Assembly (NCBI GenBank): GCA_023159155.1
Contig: JAJNNX010000052.1
Coordinates: 186,001-250,000, forward strand
Length of the DNA stretch: 64,000 nucleotides
Direction of reading: 5' to 3'
From: Ustulina deusta
Lineage: Eukaryota; Ascomycota; Sordariomycetes; Xylariales; Xylariaceae
How positions within the stretch are numbered: the stretch's first letter is position 1; each line of letters begins with the position of its first letter. Shown one piece after another: positions 47,755 to 58,603 of this stretch. The notes under the pieces are model-generated. The model did no database searches. It saw only the letters and a program-made list of their open reading frames with translations, and had not been told where the DNA came from. Both the position numbers and the translations under genes were made by a program.

Positions 47755-50115
47755 GGTCGCGACGAAAACTCGGTTAGTCACTCATCGTATCGCCCGGGGG
47801 AGCGAAAGAAACAGACGAATAGATAGAAACGCCTCAGTTTCGTTCAGCTCCGTTCCGTCCAGGGTAGAGAATGTAGTACAAAGAGGCGGTTTCCCAAGCA
47901 CTGCATCGCCAACAAGCGCGAGAAACATCGCAAACCCAGAAATCAGTAAGCGAAACGGGACTTGAAGGGAATTAAAAGGAGCGCCACTGAGATCCGGGGA
48001 AGATAAGAAAAAACTAGGTAGTTCAGGGACTTGGAGCTTCTTACTATTCCGGTAATGTTAGCTGTTAGCTCCGGAGCTGCTGGTTATGTTGGGGTGACGA
48101 CGATGGGACCTTATGACCTACCCGTTTCAGAACGACACGCGAGATCGTCATCGTGGTATCCTGTTTTTTTCGTATTGAAATGAGGTGTCTGTCGTGTAAA
48201 AGATTTCCGCATCGGGGACCCCAACTACTAGCCCCCAACGGCGTTCAGCTTACCCCTTTCACATGCTTTCAGCTCAGTAAGTATGGCATCTCTGGGTTAT
48301 TTCATGAATCAAGTCTTATTGAACGCTCCACGCACTTCGGGCTCGGTGTCCCTACCTAGCGTAGTGCAAGGACATAACTACCGCACTCATGCAAGACATG
48401 TGTTAGGTATTATTAACAGTCGGCGACTCGCCGAGGCATCCCTGGTAGACTACCTAGGTTAGGTTAGATCGTGTGGATCTGCCATTATGAAGATAGAAAC
48501 TGGATCTAGACCAAAACCGAGGCGATGGACACTTGGCACCGCATAATCGGCAAACTATTGTCGCAGAAATCAAGGACTTGGCGAAGCCCAGGTCGTCAGG
48601 AGGACGGCTCTCGACGTTCATGTGGACGGGACGGCCATTGGTGAACCTGAATAAACGATTCTCCTGCAAGAAAAGATCACTTGCCAGTGCCAGAGACTCA
48701 AATGACCCCGTCAAAGACTATCTTAGTTTAGAATATGTAGGATAACAGGTAATTACCAGACCCTCCCTAGACCACACCGATGGACATGACTTCACGAAGT
48801 TTACCCGCTGTATTGTTAAAGAAACATCTGCAGCAGCAGCGCCACCACGATCCCCTAAACGCCACGCTTTGCGCCCTAGTCCATTTTGAGTATCTACCTC
48901 GTCACAGTGCTAACCGATAAGGAAACGGCCGTGGCGCTCATCAAGTTTACCCCGGAGCATCTCACGATGTCTGGCACTACATAGCTGACCAGGATCATTA
49001 CCGTAGTTAACACAATGGAGCCGTCCTGCATCCCGATTTCTTTTCTTTTTCCTTGTTTAAAAGGGGAAAGGGAAAAAAGTAGGCTCTTCCTAACACCTAA
49101 CATTGAACATTTCCAGCTTCGACTCTAACTGGCCACTATGCTCTTTACCTGTTGAAGAAGAAGAAGAGAGATACAGACACGGGGAGGCCGAAATATTTCT
49201 AGTACGGGCTTGGCAGTGGAGGGAGTCTTGGCCCGACAAGAATACCTTTGCCCCGGGTCTAAAACCCTCCCCTCAGTACCTTTATCGGGGTCTCGCCCTC
49301 GGGAGTCTGGCAGGGCGATTCCGGATTGGAGAAGAGACAGTGGTTTCAAGCGCTTGATGACAATAAATCTGCAAGGTTGGTGGGAGCGCATGAACGGAAG
49401 TGTCTAAATTCTTACGTCGTTATCAGGCTAACGAACAGAATGAAGCCATCTAACCCCTCGGACCTCTTGTTACAGGCGACGCTGCCTCGAGTTTCCCCCA
49501 ATCTTGGGAGATTTAGTTCTATTGGACTGTATGTCTCAGAAAGAGGGCCGATTATTTCGGTGACCGGAGTTGGCTGTGACAACCCCTCCCTAAGATGATT
49601 GGCCAACGCGGTAGCATCCATCATGCAGATCTTCAGCACTCACAGACTCACGCGTTACGACTTTCGCGGACATTCGTGCATCTAGGTAGTTCTCTGGACT
49701 GGCGCATATGCAATTACAGTAGTACTTTAACTGATACCCCAGGACCTAGCCGCCCGTAGCGCTGTGGAAGCGCACGGGCGCTTGATGGGGTAAGGATAAA
49801 CAGCGCGTATCACCACAGTCCCACAGGCACTATTCTTTTACTCGCGCAGCTAGCGAAGGAGGCTCTCCGCGCATGGCAAAACAAACCTCAAGACTTGATA
49901 CATAGTATATACTTTTAAGCCCATTTCAGCCCCCAGTATCCAAGTTCACAACATTATATGCTTTCAAGATAACTATCGTCCACATCCTGCTACCAGAGTT
50001 GTATTCCTATTAACAGACCGGCTCTCGCTACACCCATAGTCCTAGCTCTCTGCCTCTAATACCGAATTTTGTATGCAAATCGTAAGGCTACTGTTAACGC
50101 TAAGTAGAGCCTAGT
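47755..50115. other. Intergenic region, 2.4 kb
   Basis: No supported gene. Open frames here are short, overlap each other and lack family features. A CTACCTAGGTTAGGTTAG motif is at about 48,447-48,466. The left end is the promoter of the membrane protein. Confidence 0.5.
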
Positions 50116-50391
50116 ATGGAGGCACTTGGCCCAGTTGCTAATGTCGCGGCATTCGTTGTACTCGCATCGCAACTTTCGATCGTGGTCTGCACCATATTCT
50201 CCGCTATTGCGGACAATGTTCGAAGTGTCGCGATCCACCTACTGCAACTGTATAGGGTTTTAGACCAGCTTAGACTCTTTTCGCTCGCCTCTCAAGACAC
50301 CGGGTTGGCTTAACACGTCGGGTTACTTTTCTCGGATCTTAATTCATTAGCCGGAAGCGTACAGAAACCTCAGTTAATGACGAGAGATTGA
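50116..50391 (+). pseudogene. Remnant of a STAND-type fungal N-terminal domain
   Basis: An ATG at 50116 opens a 65-codon frame beginning MEALGPVANVAAFVVLASQL and continuing with a helical SAIADNVRSVAIHLLQLYRVL. This matches the style of the fungal N-terminal domain found before NACHT or ankyrin regions (MEP-GLVASV--LV-LASQLS). The frame hits TAA right after DTGLA. Reading on in the same frame gives HVGLLFSDLNSLAGSVQ, so a CAA to TAA change (C to T) would explain the stop. Further downstream, coding-like fragments are broken by many stops up to about 51.1 kb. No functional product is expected. Confidence 0.5.
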
Positions 50392-51533
50392 ACGGGCAGG
50401 TTGTGTAAGCTCTTTAAGCTTTTCTTCGACGATCGACGAGAAGAAACTAGATAGCATCTGTGAGCAGGCTGTAGCCCATATTGCTACTCTCAGATTGCGC
50501 TGAAGAGGTATACTCCAAATATCAACAAGATGAAGGGAATGATGCTAGGCAGTAGCGTGACAAATTCAGCGACGCAACTTCCGAGTTAATATCCGGCCCG
50601 CGTTCAATGAACCGGTTGATCAATGATTTGAATGGTAACGTTGAGATATAGGCGGAAAGTCTAACCTCTAAAATTCGGCGACGTCCATTGTTGATGAGTA
50701 GCGGTAATATCTCTGAGACCCGGTCTCACAAATGACTAGCGTATAAACAGAGCCACAAGCGAATATGGTTTCAATAAGTTCATACAAGAATGTCGTTTAA
50801 AGGGAGACCGGCCAGCAGAGAAGCCAGTTCACTCTTAGATTCTGATTATCTTATGTGTTGAAGGCTTGATGAGTCGGGTGCTGAGATTTGACAACCGCGG
50901 CAATCTCCGCGTGACGAGAGCTTGATATAACGCAGTCATAACCAAGGCTAAGGAAGAAGTCGTTTTTACTAGGATGTTCATAAGGGCCGGAAAGACTCGA
51001 AGGGTTTTAACAAGAAGCCCAGGGCCAAATCTCGCACTTATAGATCAAACCGTCTCATGCGCCTCCTCCATTCCGACTTTACCAAGAATGCCGACACCCC
51101 CAAGTGCATAATTTCGTGTGAGTTGCCTGTTTAGAGCCCCTTTAGTGAATCCTCGCGCAGAGAGACGTCGACTGGTTTCTTATTTGAGTAGGTGTGATTC
51201 ACAGCGTTAAATACCGACCCCCCGAGCTACCCGTGTCATGTCACTTCGCACCCTGAGTGCCTTTTTCCACTCTCAATCGCTGTACTGGATGTGAGGGCGT
51301 TGCTAGTTTGTAAGACGGGATTAGCTGGTAGCTCCAAGAGTGTAGAAGCCAAACCGTGGATTTCGTCACCCAGATTCTCTTGCATGATCGTTTGTCCCTT
51401 TACATGGTGTATTTGGTCATCCGGCTTCTCCTGTAGAGGGTCTTGAGCTTCAGGCTCTTGTATGTTGATGGCGTCCCTGTTCTCAGCAGGCGGTGATATG
51501 GAGCGTCTTTTCGAAAGCTCCTTAAGTCAGATT

Positions 51534-52597
51534 TTAAAACGCAGAACGAGCCAAATCAATCACTATATTTGCACCGAGAACGCCAACCTCGGCCCCTTGA
51601 GTGAAGCTATTGTCTGATGATGGTGGTGACGGCGAGGAGGAAGGCCCTCCACTCTCTGTCTCTGTCCCGTTATCTGTCCCGTTACAACTCAAACTAGGAA
51701 TGATGCTCTGTTGATGCCGAGAAACAAGTTTTGAACGGTTAAAACCATAGTTCCACGCTTCGATAGTGACTTTGTCGGAAATACCGGTCAATACTGGGAA
51801 AATATTTAGCCTATAGTCTGTTAATTGGGCTCATTTCAATATATTTCAAGAAAGGGAGGGGATCTTCAAAGGAATTGAAATTTTCAATTAGAGTTACGGA
51901 TCGATATACTCGCATACGTGTATATTGTTTGCCCTAACTAAGCTAGAAAATGACCGTGCGGGTGTGTCGGATTGTCCATCAACAACGGATTCCGAGCTTC
52001 TTCTAGGGGATCGGAATCAAACGTATAGTTCTTGTTGCTATTCATTGAAAGATTACCTTTTATACTGCTGAGGTTGCTCAAGTCGATGTGTGCATTTAAA
52101 TGCATTGTTACTCCCGACCGAGGCGACTGGAATGAGCTCAAGTGTCAGATTGGGATCAGTAGAGGATATATTTACCACTGAAGATTCCAGGATCCGTGTA
52201 TCAGTTATTGTTAGTGCTGTCCGGTCAAAAGTGATTTCCAAAGGCCTTATGTTTGTCAATGTGAAGTTGGGAACGGATGTTAACTTCGTCAATGAATAGG
52301 AATTGTCAATACCCGTTCCTGTTAGATGAAGATTGCGCACAGATCCTAGAGCTTGAAGGTCTATGCATTCATTCTTTGGATTCGATTGTGACCACCGAGG
52401 CGATTAACGTCCGAACCTTTTTTTTTAAGCACATCTTGTAATTCCAGGACGTCTAAACCAGTGGCAATTTGTATGTCGATTTTAGTTAAGGATAGAGAGC
52501 CAGTAATGTTAATAGAGCTTGAGTGGCCGAAATTGTAGTCTCCATTTGGGTAGATTATTGGTGCAATTGATGAAAGTTGTCTCAGCAAGGTACTCAT
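51534..52597 (-). pseudogene. Decayed Ecm33-like (receptor L-domain) cell-surface gene remnant
   Basis: Four minus-strand fragments in different frames follow one another: 52597-52361, 52340-52053, 52141-51938 and 51791-51534. They contain alternating beta-strand text such as SSINITGSLSLTKIDIQIAT, NLHLTGTG, LTSVPNFTLTNI and IDLSNLSSIKGNLSMNS. This resembles the leucine-rich L-domain repeats of GPI-anchored Ecm33/Sps2-type wall proteins, and the last piece has a Ser/Pro-rich stretch like their pre-anchor region. Fragments overlap with one-base frame changes, one near TTTAAATGCAT (about 52,095-52,105), and no consistent introns were found. A nine-T run (52418-52426) lies in the first fragment. 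I read it as a pseudogene; undetected introns cannot be excluded. Confidence 0.45.
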
Positions 52598-52639
52598 AAC
52601 GCAGTCGCTTCGGCGACATGCAGGTCTATAGATATTTCC

Positions 52640-53177
52640 TTTGGGGGAAACCTAGCACCTTCAATTATAGGCAATTTTTATTAAACATACAATGTTGTTT
52701 TGAAAATATATAACAATTAAAGATTGTATTTGGTAATAAACTTAGTTATAGCTAAATAAGTGAGTTTTTATTTGTATACAAATTACTTGGTCTTTAACAA
52801 CTAATAGTTACTATGCTATTTAACAGTTGACAACACTTTCTAGTTGATAGTTGATAGTTGATGGAGGCCCCCATGTCAACTGTTGATTGTCGGGTACACT
52901 CCTGCCTAAATCCCATAAGCTAGTTGCCTGAATGGCCACGTGATTTTCTGTGTTGCGTGCTTTTGAAAGGCGTATGAAAGTGGGGTTGTCTATCACATCC
53001 TTGGTTGCGACCAACTTGTGACTCTTGACGTGGCAACCCAAAAACATAAGGGTTGTTCCATTGAAGATTATACAACTTTGCCTTTATCTGCTGGCGATGG
53101 TTAAGCATCTCCTCATATCATCTTCCCATTAGTGGTTTGACTGTCACTGCTATTATGCCAGATTAGCTATCCTCAAC
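52640..53177. other. AT-rich spacer and HET gene promoter
   Basis: Positions 52,640-52,850 are strongly AT-rich. Three copies of the 7-base word TAGTTGA lie at 52841-52861, and CAACTGTTGA-like inverted words flank them. The sequence resembles a short decayed insertion but has no proven ends. Confidence 0.4.
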
Positions 53178-55390
53178 ATGACTCAATATCAGTATACAAG
53201 GCTGAACGTTGCTGAAGAAGAGATTCGACTCCTCACACTCTTGCCTGGCTCTCACGACGCCCCACTCATTGGTATAATTTCGCACGTACCTCTTAAACCC
53301 CCAGTGGAACGAAGGACTTTACGGCTAAATCTTGAAGAGCTCAAGAAGAGCCTACCTCCGGGATGGATGGTCGGGGAAACGTTTGAAGGCCGCTACATAT
53401 TTTGGGTCGCAAAGACAGAGCAAACCTTCTGGAATCATCCGGACTCGACTTTCAATGCAGCTCTCTACGAGGGGTTTACGGATGATACCCCTCTCGACTA
53501 CAAGCCGCAATTCGAGGCACTGTCGTATGTTTGGGGTTCGTTGGAAGGCGCTGAATCACTTGAACTACGGCAAGACGGATCAGACAGCGGGGTTTCAGTA
53601 CCGATCAGTCGAAATCTCGGCGTGGCTTTGCGGCACTTGCGAAACCCAAGTTCTTCCAGGGTCCTTTGGGTCGACGCTGTGTGTATCGACCAGAGCAACA
53701 TACCCGAGCGAAACGCCCAGGTCCCGCGCATGAGCGTCATCTACAAGCTCGCCGCCCGGGTCATTCTCTGGGTTGGGCCTTCAGCAGACCGCAGCTCGCT
53801 CGCGCTCGCCCGCCTAGAAGAGATTGGGCAACGGGTTGCGAAGACGAAGGGCGGGTGGTGGCTGCCTTCGCCCGGCGCTCTCGATTTTGACCAGGACGGC
53901 TGGGTGAGCTGGCCGCATTATCCTAAGGCACTGGAGCTGACTTGGGATAATGAGACCTTGGCAGCCGTCGACGCAATCCTCAAGCGGCCGTGGTTCAGCC
54001 GTCTCTGGGTCATTCAAGAAGCCCTCCTCAGTAACCGGCACTCCATATTTCAGTGCGGGCATGACAAAATCTCGTGGAACGATTTCCGCGGAGCAGTTGA
54101 CATTCTGCGTTTCAAAACCGTACCTTTGTCGACATTACAAAATTCCCTAGCCACACTAGGAGACACAATTCAAGATGTCTCCGTGTATCAGCCAGCTAAA
54201 CTTCTCCGCCTCGCGTCTGCGCGGGAATGCTCTGACTTGCGCGACAAAGTCTATGGTATACTAAGCATAACTCCCCCTGGTTTTAAGGCCTGTGTTCAAG
54301 TCAACTATGCGCTACCAGTGGCTGATGTGTACCGAAATACCTTTTCTTCCCTGCTGGATCACAGTCGCCGATTGGATATCCTCCTTTACACCAGTAGGGG
54401 GCCAGGGAAGAGGCTTCCTTCCTGGCTCCCCGACTGGTCTCGTAAGCCAGACAATGACACCAGTCCTTTGGGGTTCGCAAGTGGGTGCTCCAGAGCCAGT
54501 GTACAATTTGAAGGCCCTAGCGTCATGATCGTCACTGGCGTTCGAGTGTCAAGAATCCTTCGAATCGAGAAGCTTGCAGGCGTGGAGCCAGCAATGGCAG
54601 CGAAATTAATCCGGCGGCTGTGGCTGCAAGTTAAAACGAACGTGAATCGGGAGTCGATGCTAGACCATTTTGTTTCGTGCCTCACGCGTGGAATGAATAA
54701 AAATACCTTCCCAGAATCGTGGTTTCCAACGTCTGAGCAGTGGAAGACGGAATTCATGGATGCTATATTTGGAGACGGAGTTACTGAGGCGAAAGCGAGG
54801 TTACCTGAAAGGCTCGAGAGAGCCGCTATTCTCTCACGCACTATTTTGTCCAAGTCTGTGGCGGCTATGGAGAATGGTTTTATTGGTCTTATCAACTCCT
54901 CCGCTCAAGAAGGTAGAGATTTGCCCATCAGAGCCAGCGTGATCATCAAAAGCTAATTGTACTAGGAGATATCGTGGTTAATGTCCTGGGCTGCGCTATG
55001 CCCCTCATACTTCGCCAAGCTCCCAACTCAGTTGACGGTGATTTCGAAATTGTAGGCGAAGCCTTCGTGCCCGGTACGATGCACGCCGAACTCTTGCTCG
55101 GGCCTATGCCTCCCACATTCTCGATTAACTATGCCGTGGACAAATCCGGCTACATCACACCTTGGTTTGTGAACAGTATCACGGGAGAAAGACAAAGAGA
55201 TGATCCGAGGCTTGGGTCCGATCCGGAAGGGTGGGAGGGGTTACTACTGGAGAGGACACGCGACGACCCCTACAACTTTGTTCGATTCCGCAATAAAAAA
55301 ACGGGCGAGGTGGTGAATTGGGATCCCAGATTGACACCGGAGACCTTGGCAGCGAGAGGGGTGGAACTGGAGAAGTTCAGGCTTGTATAA
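53178..55390 (+). CDS. HET-domain protein with N-terminal WW-like module
   Basis: HET domains trigger incompatibility-type reactions when genetically unlike hyphae fuse. Exons 53178-54912 and 54966-55390 (donor GTAGAG, acceptor ACTAG) give 719 residues. Residues 16-40 form the first HET strand region (IRLLTLLPG). A WW-like module follows at about 58-89: LPPGW (W63), GRYIFWV and FWNHP (W85). HET blocks then resume: ALSYVWG (114-120), VLWVDAVCIDQSN, MSVIYKLAARVILWVGPS, FSRLWVIQEALL and DLRDKVYGIL. The C-terminus has the usual FEIVGEAFVPGTMHAE, then WW-like text at about 640-700. The intact frame contrasts with the other two recognition-type genes here. Target and partner are unknown. Confidence 0.92.
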
Positions 55391-56899
55391 TAATCCAAAA
55401 TCATTGTTTTTATTTTCGAACGTACCCGTCATTTTTTTAAGCGCCGGCATCTTCTGCTCTTTTTCCATATCAGTCTACCGTTCCGTTTCTCTCAATACGG
55501 TGTCCTAGTAGGGTCAACATACCGCGGGTACCGATGGCAAAACGGAGGCCCAGCGGCTACAAGCGGAGGGCAGTCAGGAGCGGCAGAGCCCATGGAAGCC
55601 GCCGCACCGCCACGATGAGTCAGCAGACCCCTGCGAACCGAGTGTCCAATATTGCTTTTATTAGCACAGCCTGCCTGTATCGCCTTAGATACGAGATTCT
55701 CGATACTTGCTCGATATTTTTCGATTTGCATCGTAGTACACCGCAAATTTTGATAATGCGCACTAGGGATTGGGGCCTCATTCAGCCACTCGAAGTTCCA
55801 GGGTTTTTGCCATTGCCTTAGTGTTCGGGGCCTTGGCCTCTTGCGAATCGGTTCAGCATATTGTGGTGGGGCGAGTCTTTCGCCGCGATTTGATCTGCCA
55901 TGGTGGAGTGTGTTAATCCGATAGGATATGGTAAATTGACTTGCTCATTTGGGTCCATGTCAGACTCGCGTTGAAGGGTGGTGTATGTTATGTAAGTGCT
56001 GAAGTATTGCAGTGATGTATCGAAGGGTCATGGTGCTGTATTAGGGATAACCACCTTGTTACTCCGAGTGTTAACATTGAATCTGAATTCCAGATCGGGT
56101 GGTTATAAAACTAAACACCTTAAGTTACTAGTTATTTAAGATATGGTTAGGAGGTAGGACGTAGGGATTATCTAGAAGGTCTAAGGCTTGATTTATTTGC
56201 AGTGGCAATAGAGAAAGTAAAAGACGGCGCATTACCCCGCGTCACCATCTTAGGGACCTGATGATGGGGATTAATACCATAGCAAAATTACATCTCCGGT
56301 TTATTGGGACATATCTTATTGGTCTAATGAGGCTGAAGAGATAGGGGTGTTGTGTTCGTTCGGGTGTTCTATTATGTGGCCATCGTAAAGAGTATTGGAA
56401 GCAAACAACAAAACACCGCCCTTGGCTTGGCAGTCCACCTTAAACTGGACAACGGGCAGAGCGTGTGATCGTTCGAATGGTGCCCCCAACGATAGCTCGA
56501 GTTGTCTTGCAAAGGGGAGAAATAATTTCTTCACGTCGCATTTTTGTCTCCCGAATCGTTACTTTTTCTTAGTTATCTAATCCAATCTGAAGAACTGCGT
56601 ATTACAAACTAATATATATATGGCCGCCTTGGTTTCCGTCACGTCTGCCTGCGTATGTCCAGTGCCTCTAATCCCTAACACCTGATATTCCAAAGTATGT
56701 ATGAACATATAATTCACTCTTTTGTCACACTCCCCTGTTGACAACAGTATGTTTGATCATTACTCCAGCCTCCTCTTCTGTCGTCCATTTAGATGGTGAA
56801 CGGCTGTGTTGGCCATTGAGATTGTGTGGTAGAACACCTTGCTTGTATATACCAGAGATATCGCCAAAGCAGAATAACCACTTGGCAGATTCGAACAAT
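55391..56899. other. Intergenic region between convergent genes, 1.5 kb
   Basis: This contains the 3' ends of the HET gene and the lipid phosphatase. A 95-codon ATG frame at 55534-55821 has no recognisable domain and is not called. AT-rich stretches occur around 56,100-56,300. Confidence 0.5.
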
Positions 56900-58015
56900 T
56901 TATACGAGAGACTCATTCGTGGCCAACTTGTCACCCGCATAGCCGGCGCTCCCTATTCCGGCAAAGAATGCCCTACTCTTGCTCCTAGGCCCCCATGCCC
57001 ACCCTGCTCCCCTGCCAATAGGAAGATGATAGTATCGGAAAGAGAGGATTGCAAACAATGTACCAGCCGCAAAACTGACAAGGATGTCGAAGCCGTGATG
57101 CTGGAAGTCGTACCAGCGGGACGTCGAAATGAAGACCGCCGTGCCGAGAGGTAATAGCATTATAATGATAAGATATAAGGGGGGAGTAGCGGCCTGGTTC
57201 CGTGCAGCGATCATGTTGTCACGTTGTGATATCCCGTCGTATCCAGCTCCATTTGTGTGTTGCTGGGAGGCGCCGCGAGTTTCGAGAGGGATTAGGGAGG
57301 AGATATTCTGGTAATTCGTTCTGGAGGGGAACGCCGAGACGTGCGTTTCGTCCTCGGTAAATGAACGAGGGTGAAGGAAGGGAATCCCGACACTCAGTTT
57401 GCTAGCTAAGAGTAGAGTCAGGTAGACGAGTCCCGCGGCCGAGATGGTGGTGTGACCAGACGGAAAGCTTCGGAAACCCTCATCAACAACGGCCTTATCC
57501 TGGTTTGTGCAGATCGCAGATGTGACGAGCCGGCCGTCGCTTACAGCCGTCAAGACACCGCCAACGACATAGTCGGCTATGTTGCTCAGGTTGGGTTGGC
57601 AGCGGGCCAGCATGTTCGGGCGTGGTTTACCGACTAATTGCTTCAAGCCGTTTGTCAAGAACCAGGCGGCAGCGAGCGAGGTCGCCAGGCCAAGCCAGCT
57701 CGCGTGCAGCTCCCACAGGCGGCGTTTCCATACTAGCGAAAGAGGCGTTCCTTTGGGCACAGTTGGACCCGGGACGAATATCAAGGTGATAACAAGGATG
57801 ATGACGACGGGTGCAATCCCAGCAACAACAGCGGCGATGCCTATAGAGACTGTATCGGCATGAAGCGGGTAAGAGATGGACGGGTCAACGAGACTGAAAG
57901 CATGGTGATTCGGTGTCAAGTTGTTGACAACGTAGCCCAACACGGCGAGAGCAACGAGGAGGGCCCAGTCGAACGCATAGGACGCCGTAAGTATAATGGA
58001 GAAATCGTGAAGCAT
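56900..58015 (-). CDS. PAP2-family lipid phosphate phosphatase
   Basis: This membrane enzyme removes phosphate from phosphatidate, diacylglycerol pyrophosphate or related lipids (Dpp1/Lpp1 type). One exon encodes 371 residues from ATG 58015. All three PAP2 motifs are present: KX6RP as KQLVGKPRP (125-133), PSGH (185-188) and SRX5HX3D as SRWYDFQHHGFD (299-310). About six membrane spans are visible, including 58-82, 105-122, 191-208 and 280-296. The loop between motifs 2 and 3 is longer than in yeast Dpp1, with about 70 hydrophilic residues at 212-279. The active site is expected to face the lumen or outside. The gene lies 588 bases downstream of the transporter stop, in the same direction. Confidence 0.93.
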   Translation of the reverse strand: MLHDFSIILTASYAFDWALLVALAVLGYVVNNLTPNHHAFSLVDPSISYPLHADTVSIGIAAVVAGIAPVVIILVITLIFVPGPTVPKGTPLSLVWKRRLWELHASWLGLATSLAAAWFLTNGLKQLVGKPRPNMLARCQPNLSNIADYVVGGVLTAVSDGRLVTSAICTNQDKAVVDEGFRSFPSGHTTISAAGLVYLTLLLASKLSVGIPFLHPRSFTEDETHVSAFPSRTNYQNISSLIPLETRGASQQHTNGAGYDGISQRDNMIAARNQAATPPLYLIIIMLLPLGTAVFISTSRWYDFQHHGFDILVSFAAGTLFAILSFRYYHLPIGRGAGWAWGPRSKSRAFFAGIGSAGYAGDKLATNESLV

Positions 58016-58603
58016 GATGAGAGGAGGCTATAGTGTAAGACTGTAAGTATCAGAAGGGACAGTTGAGTTGGGGCGAGTTAGAGTTGCTGCGCGCGGCGGG
58101 AGCAACCTTTTACAGAACATGAACTACCTAGGTAGCTAACCTACTTAAGTACATCCAGAAACATGCTTGGGCAATTATGGGGCTTAGCTCATTAGGCACG
58201 GGGAATTTGAGTCAGTCCTACCTCTGCTAGGGGCCAGTAACACAGTAGTTACTTACTTAAGGTATCTTGTACTTGGACGATACCAATTCTTGTTAATTGT
58301 GGAGCTGACGGGTGGACCTCACCTTACACATCCCTGCACTGGAATGTACATTTCTACCCCCAAAACTAATAACAAGCAAGATTGACCATTGAGGCATATG
58401 TGTAGTCTAGAAGAGGCTTCTATTCAGTGCGGGTGCCTTGGGTGCGTTGCGTGGCTGGATTATGGTCGTTCTATAGTAATATTTTATAAACAGGTCAAGT
58501 CAAACCCAGGACTCCAATACCACTCTAATATCGTTCTAACTATTATGTCATGTCAACATCTTTTTTCTTCTTTTCTTCTTCTTTCTTTTCGGTCCCGTCG
58601 TGA
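58016..58603. other. Intergenic region between tandem genes
   Basis: These 588 bases hold the 3' end of the MFS transporter and the promoter of the lipid phosphatase. A T/C tract lies at 58559-58590 just after the transporter stop. A CTACCTAGGTAGCTAACCTA motif sits at 58126-58145. Confidence 0.5.

Noticed and set aside
55534..55821. 95-codon ATG frame after the HET gene
   Set aside because: Basic start and then mixed sequence, no domain, and it lies between two convergent 3' ends.
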